Position numbers and translations under genes: made by a program. From NCBI RefSeq assembly GCF_002302635.1, contig NZ_CP022387.1, positions 1,302,001 to 1,366,000 of the forward strand: 64,000 nucleotides of DNA. The letters are read 5' to 3'. The notes under the pieces were generated by a model that did not search any database, was not told the origin of the DNA, and saw only the letters and a program-made list of their open reading frames with translations. Positions 60,401 to 64,000 of the stretch are shown piece after piece. The stretch's first letter is position 1. Each line of letters begins with the position of its first letter. The DNA is from Capnocytophaga stomatis (GTDB lineage Bacteria > Bacteroidota > Bacteroidia > Flavobacteriales > Flavobacteriaceae).

Positions 60401-60949
60401 TTACTGAGTTTCACGGGAGTTTTCTTAGGACTGATTATTACAGGACAGCCTTTCGTTATTCTGATGACGATGATGGGAATTATCTCTTTGGCGGGAATTG
60501 TGGTAAACAACGGAGTGGTATTGCTTGATTATACGCAACTACTCATCGACCGCAAAAAGGAAAAAATGGGCTTGAGTGTGTATGACAAAATTGATAATCA
60601 GTCGGTTTACGATGCTATCGTATCGGGCGGAAAAGCTCGTTTGCGTCCTGTTTTGCTTACTGCCATTACCACCGTGCTCGGGCTGATACCGCTTGCTATT
60701 GGGTTTAATATCAACTTCTTTACGCTATTTGATTCGTTAAACCCGAACATTTACTTCGGAGGAGATAACGTTATCTTCTGGGGACCATTGGCGTGGACAG
60801 TAATTTACGGATTGGTGTTTTCTACTTTCCTAACGCTGATTGTTGTTCCGGTGATGTTCTACCTGACTTCAAAATTCTCAAATCGATTCGGGAAAGTCTA
60901 TCAAGAAGACGAAAACGGAAAAGTGATTTTGGTGGAAAGAAAAGGATAA
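57458..60949 (+). CDS. RND efflux transporter permease (HAE1/AcrB-like)
   Basis: A 1163-residue inner-membrane proton-driven pump with twelve membrane helices and two large periplasmic loops. N-terminal helix region FTIYVMIFIFFLAGMLAYMNMPRESFPEI and the signature of helix 4, LGMLVDNGIVVVENVYRLME, are plain. In the latter the proton-relay pair is Asp-Asn, whereas AcrB has Asp-Asp, a variation also seen in other RND branches. It works with the adaptor and TolC encoded upstream. The longer than usual length (AcrB 1049) comes mainly from the middle and the C-terminal helices. The stop codon TAA is itself part of an AAGGATAAAG word that begins the repeat-rich region downstream. Confidence 0.95.
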   Translation: MSNIKDKEFKMSSWAIDNKFTIYVMIFIFFLAGMLAYMNMPRESFPEIKDTKIYISVVYPGNTAEDIERLIVDPLEEKLKGVSHLKKIQSSSQEDYGMITLEFTEKITIESALQKVKDEVDKEVSSEDWPTFNGAKVEPNVFDITISEFIPILNVNISGNYPTAKLKEFAEQMQKKIESLPEIKEATIRGAQEKEVEVAIDMYKMMASRVSIDDVINAIGRGNVTMSAGNLISSGQRRTIRLVGEIEKPEDLKNFVVKSDKGIVFLGDIAQVSFRDKDRTTYAREFGQGVVMLDVKKRSGENMIQASEKIKELVNEMRSDFPKDLSITIANDQSQQTENMVSDLSNNVIFGVFLVVGVLMFFLGFRNALFVGFAIPMSMFMSFMIINALGYTLNTMILFGLIMGLGMLVDNGIVVVENVYRLMEKEGMSRYEAAKAGIGEVAVPIIISTLTTVGAFLPLAMWPGIMGDFMMYFPLTLSIVLGSSLFVAIFFNSMLVSEFMDIKEKVLSVKQLVRISILLFVIGTFIILVGGAVRGLGTVIYFTIISLWAYKYCIKGLADSFQKKVLTRMEDMYEKTLRFTLRGKNPYLLVASTFALLIVSFVLFGWSVGTGRTSINFFPDNKPNQIIVYIEYPEGTDIEKTNTVTQDIEKRIYALLNSDQYKDGDYNFMVESAVAQVGEGAGNPYTDGASSAEMPNRGKVTVTLREFKYRRGQDSEELRAKIQSDLRGVYPGVSISVEKDQNGPPAGHPINIELRGEDYGELITTAERMRDFIGQKNIAGIDELKIDVNKNKPAIEVEIDRVKAGELGVSVGQISNQLRRSVFGEKAGVYKEKGDDYDIYVRFNQADRYNTNVLFNQHIIFRDATTGEWRHVPVSSVTKYKNTSSFSTIKHNKTDRVVTLYSALSPGFSDASAIVRQIQQEMKNFDLPQDIKIDFTGQIEEQNKEMAFLSTALLIAVGLIVFLLVYQFNSIVKPTLIFITILLSFTGVFLGLIITGQPFVILMTMMGIISLAGIVVNNGVVLLDYTQLLIDRKKEKMGLSVYDKIDNQSVYDAIVSGGKARLRPVLLTAITTVLGLIPLAIGFNINFFTLFDSLNPNIYFGGDNVIFWGPLAWTVIYGLVFSTFLTLIVVPVMFYLTSKFSNRFGKVYQEDENGKVILVERKG

Positions 60950-61310
60950 AGTATCAAGGGACAAGTATCAAGGATAAAGTACAAAGTTTCAAGGGGCAAG
61001 TTACAAGTTTAAAAGGATAAAATTTTGTAACTTGTAACTTGAAGTTTGTTATTTGATACTTGTTTTTGCCCCTTTGAAGGGGCAGCTCGAAGAGTGGGGA
61101 TGTTTAATGATAAGGGTAAAGTTCAAAGTATAAAGGATAAAGTTTTGAAACTTGTCACTTGAAGTTTGTTACTTGATACTTGTTTTTGCCCCTTTGAAGG
61201 GACAGCTCGAAGAGCGGGGATGTTTAATGATAAGGATAAAGTTCAAAGTGTAAAGTTTTGAAACTTGTAACTTGGCACTTGGTTTTTATTCCTCAAAATC
61301 CAAAAATATT
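60950..61310. repeat. Repeat-rich intergenic region with a 120-bp tandem duplication
   Basis: After the RND stop codon come AAGTATCAAGG and AAGGATAAAG words, then two tandem units with an exact 120-bp period (61021-61140 and 61141-61260; about eight differences) and a partial third. Each unit contains CTTGAAGTTTGTTACTTGA-type words and the hairpin CCCCTTTGAAGGGG with CGAAGAG..GGGGATGTTTAATGATAAG, which resembles half of the element at 32779-32862. No gene was seen. Confidence 0.85.
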
Positions 61311-61738
61311 ATGAGAAAAATTCATTTTTATAATTCGCAAAGTTTTAGCAGTATCAGTATGATTGTAAATATTTTAATTGCAATAGGTTTTATTCTGCTT
61401 CTTTTGAATCTTTATGAACTTCTACATATCGAAAACCCTGTATGGAGAAAATAGTGTACGTACTTCCTTTTCTGATGATGTTTATAAATTACTCAAAAAT
61501 GTTTTGGTTTCGTAACTTTGTGGAGTGGAACAGAAGAGGAATCATTATAAAAGTAAATAATTTTTGGGGTAAAACATTTAGTTTTGATGATATAAGATGC
61601 TTTCATATCGAAAACAAAATACTTGAAATAACGAAGGAAAATGGCACAAAGAAACATATCAATCTTGATGGGATTTGCCTTGAAAGCATTCAGAAATTGG
61701 AAAAAATTTTAGCTAAATATGTATGCGTACCAGTATAA
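61311..61738 (+). pseudogene. Frameshifted small membrane protein with a PH-like domain
   Basis: Two overlapping frames read as one broken gene. The first (61311-61454) begins MRKIHFYNSQ, has a membrane helix and ends ENPVWRK; the second (61442-61738) continues MEKIVYVLPFLMMFINY and a basic, beta-rich WNRRGIIIKVNNFWGKTFSFDDI segment like bacterial PH-type domains. Adding one A to the run of four A's at 61446-61449 would join WRK to IVYVL smoothly in a single 142-residue protein. The defect could be a real mutation, a phase-variable run or a sequencing error. It lies 361 bp after the RND gene, across repeats, and ends at a terminator. Confidence 0.65.
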
Positions 61739-61742
61739 TACA

Positions 61743-61771
61743 AAAAAGGCGATGTGTTACATCGCCTTTTT
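61743..61771. terminator. Bidirectional terminator
   Basis: Arms AAAAAGGCGATGT and ACATCGCCTTTTT around a 3-nt loop, between the frameshifted gene and the converging symporter gene. Confidence 0.9.
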
Positions 61772-61782
61772 AATTTTCTTAA

Positions 61783-63657
61783 TTAATCTTTATATTTTCT
61801 GACAACATCGAGCCAAGTGAATTTCAGCACTAAAGTAGTAACCGCAAACACCCCGATTGACCACCACATTTTTGGATAATCGCGAATCAGAAGGAAAATT
61901 GGGATTAATATCTGACTTGATTGCCACACGATACCAATAACGCAATTGCCCATATCTTTCCAAAAGTTGTGGTTTTTGCTGGCTGTACTGTCTTCTTTTC
62001 GTAGCTGTAAATAAACCGGATGCCACCAACCCCACGGACGAATATTTTTGTAGAAATTTACCAATACGCTCATTTCCGTAGGTTTAGAGAAATATGTCCC
62101 TAACAAACAACCTATCAATGAAAATATGAAAAATATTGGAAATAAATATATTGGTGGAATATGAGCTAAATCATAAAGCCAAGTGCCTTCAGTAAAATTA
62201 TCTTTATTTCCGTCTAAAATAAATTGAAGTGTGGCAATGAGTAATCCTGCGAGCATTCCCCAGAAATATCCCCATCCGTTGAATCGCCACCAAACCCATT
62301 TCAAAAAGTTTGCAGCAACGTAACCTCCGTACAAAGCACTGGTAATCCACAATGTAATGGAATTAATAGACTCTGCAAAAAAGCCCATAATCACTCCCAA
62401 AATCACAATACCAAACGATGCCCAATATGAAGCATTGATGTAATGCCTTACAGAAGCCTCAGGCTTGAAATATTTTTTATAAATATCATTAACGATATAA
62501 GCAGGACCTGAATTTACAAAAGCCGAAAAAGTAGACATAAACGCAGCTAATAAACCAGCAAGCAACAATCCTTTGATACCCACCGGAATATGAAAGTTTA
62601 CTACTTTTGGCAAAATAGTTTCCAAATCATTATTCGTCAAACTCCCCCCTAACATTTCTGGAGCAATATGAACCAATGCTATCACTACAATTCCTCCAAT
62701 AAGTAAATATCTGGGAATAAAAAGAATAAGATTTGTAAAACCACTCATATATGAAGCCTCTTTTACATTTCGGGTAGAAAGGATACGTTGCATATCATAA
62801 CTTGGCGTAGGACCTGCAACGCTGGCGAAAAATCCTTTCAGAAGAGACATTCCTATAAAGGCTCCGAACATCTTATATCCTTGCGTATCAATCAAATCAT
62901 TGAAAGCTTGATACTTTTCGTTCCAAAATGGAGTAAGCTCCCAACCAAAAAAGATATTTTTCCATTCTTCGGGAATAATCGAAGTAATTTGTGCATCGCT
63001 GATGGTGAAGAAAGCATATCCTGCAATCAAAATTCCGGCAAGCACCATAATTCCGTATTGCAAAACTTCAGTAGCTACTACTGAAAACATTCCGCCTTTG
63101 ATAGTATAAATCGTGGTAAGTAAAATAACAATAAGGGCATAGCTTTGCTCCGAAGTAAGTACTATTGTATTTCCGAAAGCCAGTGTCATATCCCAAGGCA
63201 GAATAATGGTCATAAATTTACCAACTCCTTCAAAAAAATAAGCAATAAATCCGATTGAAGTAATAATGGCAAAAATGGCAATAATCAAGTGCGAAGCTCT
63301 TCCTGCTTTATCGTTCCCGAAACGCGTCAAAATCCACTCCGAGCCCGTCATTATATTGGAACGGCGAATCCAAGCAGCGAGGAAAACCATCACGAAGATT
63401 TGATTCCAAATAGGCCAAATCCACATAAACATAAAGCTTTTCACTCCGTAGAGGAACAAAATCCCGACCATCCAAGCCGTTCCTGCCACATCAAACATTC
63501 CCGAACCGTTACTTAGCCCCAGATAATACCATTTAATCGAATTTCCTCCTAAAAAGTAAGAATCCAATCCCTTTGATGCTCGTTTTGAAATCCAAACACC
63601 AACACCAACAGTTAAAACAATGTAAAGAACAACAATTAAAACGTCAATAATATTCAT
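61783..63657 (-). CDS. Sodium:solute symporter (SSS family)
   Basis: A 624-residue polytopic inner-membrane protein of the sodium:solute symporter family, with about fourteen membrane helices. The start IIDVLIVVLYIVLTVGVGVWISKRA, SYFLGGNSIKWYYLGLSNGSGMFDVAGTAWMVG (sodium and substrate region) and the central GIKGLLLAGLLAAFMSTFSAFVNSG (family signature, about residues 355-379) are plain. Sugars, amino acids, iodide or sialic acid are possible substrates; the sequence does not decide. It is preceded by an 82-bp gap with a strong hairpin. Confidence 0.92.
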   Translation of the reverse strand: MNIIDVLIVVLYIVLTVGVGVWISKRASKGLDSYFLGGNSIKWYYLGLSNGSGMFDVAGTAWMVGILFLYGVKSFMFMWIWPIWNQIFVMVFLAAWIRRSNIMTGSEWILTRFGNDKAGRASHLIIAIFAIITSIGFIAYFFEGVGKFMTIILPWDMTLAFGNTIVLTSEQSYALIVILLTTIYTIKGGMFSVVATEVLQYGIMVLAGILIAGYAFFTISDAQITSIIPEEWKNIFFGWELTPFWNEKYQAFNDLIDTQGYKMFGAFIGMSLLKGFFASVAGPTPSYDMQRILSTRNVKEASYMSGFTNLILFIPRYLLIGGIVVIALVHIAPEMLGGSLTNNDLETILPKVVNFHIPVGIKGLLLAGLLAAFMSTFSAFVNSGPAYIVNDIYKKYFKPEASVRHYINASYWASFGIVILGVIMGFFAESINSITLWITSALYGGYVAANFLKWVWWRFNGWGYFWGMLAGLLIATLQFILDGNKDNFTEGTWLYDLAHIPPIYLFPIFFIFSLIGCLLGTYFSKPTEMSVLVNFYKNIRPWGWWHPVYLQLRKEDSTASKNHNFWKDMGNCVIGIVWQSSQILIPIFLLIRDYPKMWWSIGVFAVTTLVLKFTWLDVVRKYKD

Positions 63658-63671
63658 AATATTTATACATT

Positions 63672-63706
63672 AGAATTCAGAATGAGGCTGGTTCACTCTG
63701 AATTCT
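63672..63706 (-). terminator. Hairpin between the edge gene and the symporter gene
   Basis: Arms AGAATTCAG and CTGAATTCT with partial pairing further in. It lies after the stop of the edge gene and 15 bp before the symporter ATG, and is followed by only a weak T-rich stretch. It may end the upstream transcript or be part of the symporter leader. Confidence 0.5.
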
Positions 63707-63739
63707 GCATTATATTTCAACTTAAAATCAATTTAAAAA

Positions 63740-64000
63740 TTAGTTTACTTTTGCGTCAATCGAAAAATCGCAACCATACTTTTCTACAAGCATATTATCC
63801 AAATCATCAGCTAATTGCGGTATATCACGAACGTAGCCTTTGATTCTTTCCGCATCATCTGAAAATACATCCGACATATGTACGCGGTAGGAAATGTAAA
63901 CAATGCTATCCGATACGCCAAAGTGATATGGAGCATACGGATGCGATAACATATACTCATAAATTGCCTTCAAATTCTGTTTCGGAAGTTTCACCAAAGG
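63740..64000 (-). CDS. Unknown protein, incomplete at its 5' end
   Basis: The frame is open to the window edge, so the start is missing; the last 86 residues are visible. The segment includes YEYMLSHPYAPYHFGVSDSIVYISYRVHMSDVF and ends KYGCDFSIDAKVN, with alternating strands and helices and an acidic end. The look recalls YbjN/chaperone-like alpha/beta proteins, but the visible part is too short to name. It may share the transcript with the symporter gene 82 bp downstream. Confidence 0.6.
   Translation of the reverse strand, partial: PLVKLPKQNLKAIYEYMLSHPYAPYHFGVSDSIVYISYRVHMSDVFSDDAERIKGYVRDIPQLADDLDNMLVEKYGCDFSIDAKVN

Overview
The window reads as chromosome from a gliding member of the Flavobacteriaceae (Bacteroidota). 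The evidence is the type IX secretion/gliding motor operon gldKLMN, promoters of the Bacteroidota type (TTTG, 18-20 nt, TAnnTTTG), an AT-rich composition, a bS21 gene with a strong Shine-Dalgarno in a genome that otherwise hardly uses them, and families typical of this order (DUF3078, DUF4836, SLC45-like maltose permease with GH65 phosphorylase). The genus is inference; Capnocytophaga would fit. No rRNA, tRNA, CRISPR array or prophage was seen.

Layout. 1-9.4 kb: a SocA/Panacea-like protein, lepA, rpsU with its special ribosome binding site, a SAM methyltransferase with an LpxH-type hydrolase, queD, a DinB-fold protein, a short PiT permease, a 2-hydroxyacid dehydrogenase and an FAD oxidoreductase. 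9.4-14.2 kb: gldKLMN with its own promoter and a strong terminator. 14.4-20.4 kb: a prolyl oligopeptidase lipoprotein, then an ABC permease, an ABC ATPase and a DUF4836 lipoprotein in one tight operon. 20.4-24.8 kb: dxs, a DUF3078 outer-membrane protein, tdk and terC. 24.8-28.1 kb: two tandem paralogous secreted zinc metallopeptidases, and an IS5-family element that has landed inside the promoter of the upstream one. 28.1-36 kb: a YugP-like membrane protease and a maltose locus (SLC45-like permease, beta-phosphoglucomutase, maltose phosphorylase) with three unrelated small genes in its middle. 36-45.4 kb: a surface-glycan block: three GT2 enzymes on one strand, and facing them an operon with a WecA/TagO-type transferase, mutS, a membrane protein, a GT14 enzyme and an O-antigen ligase/polymerase. 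45.4-50.2 kb: nnr, a large PiT-DUF47 transporter and a carbonic anhydrase. 50.3-61 kb: a tetR-tolC-MFP-RND efflux operon split by accessory genes. 61-64 kb: a frameshifted small membrane protein, a sodium:solute symporter and an incomplete gene at the edge.

How the genes work together. The GH65 phosphorylase would turn imported maltose plus phosphate into glucose and beta-glucose-1-phosphate, which PgmB turns into glucose-6-phosphate. The WecA-like enzyme would start a lipid-linked glycan that the GTs extend and the ligase transfers. GldK and GldN form the periplasmic ring and GldL and GldM the motor of the T9SS.

The most unusual region is 52.3-57.4 kb, inside the efflux operon. Four co-directional cargo genes (YhcG-type nuclease, GNAT, nitroreductase, Bro-N/DinD-like) lie between tolC and the adaptor gene. 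Between the adaptor and the RND pump there are two back-to-back arrays of exactly 21-bp repeats whose units are related in opposite orientation, plus a small DUF7660-type gene. Other non-coding signals recorded below are an IS-split promoter, a possible leaderless dxs start, palindromes upstream of the maltose phosphorylase and peptidase genes, and several families of dispersed intergenic repeats.
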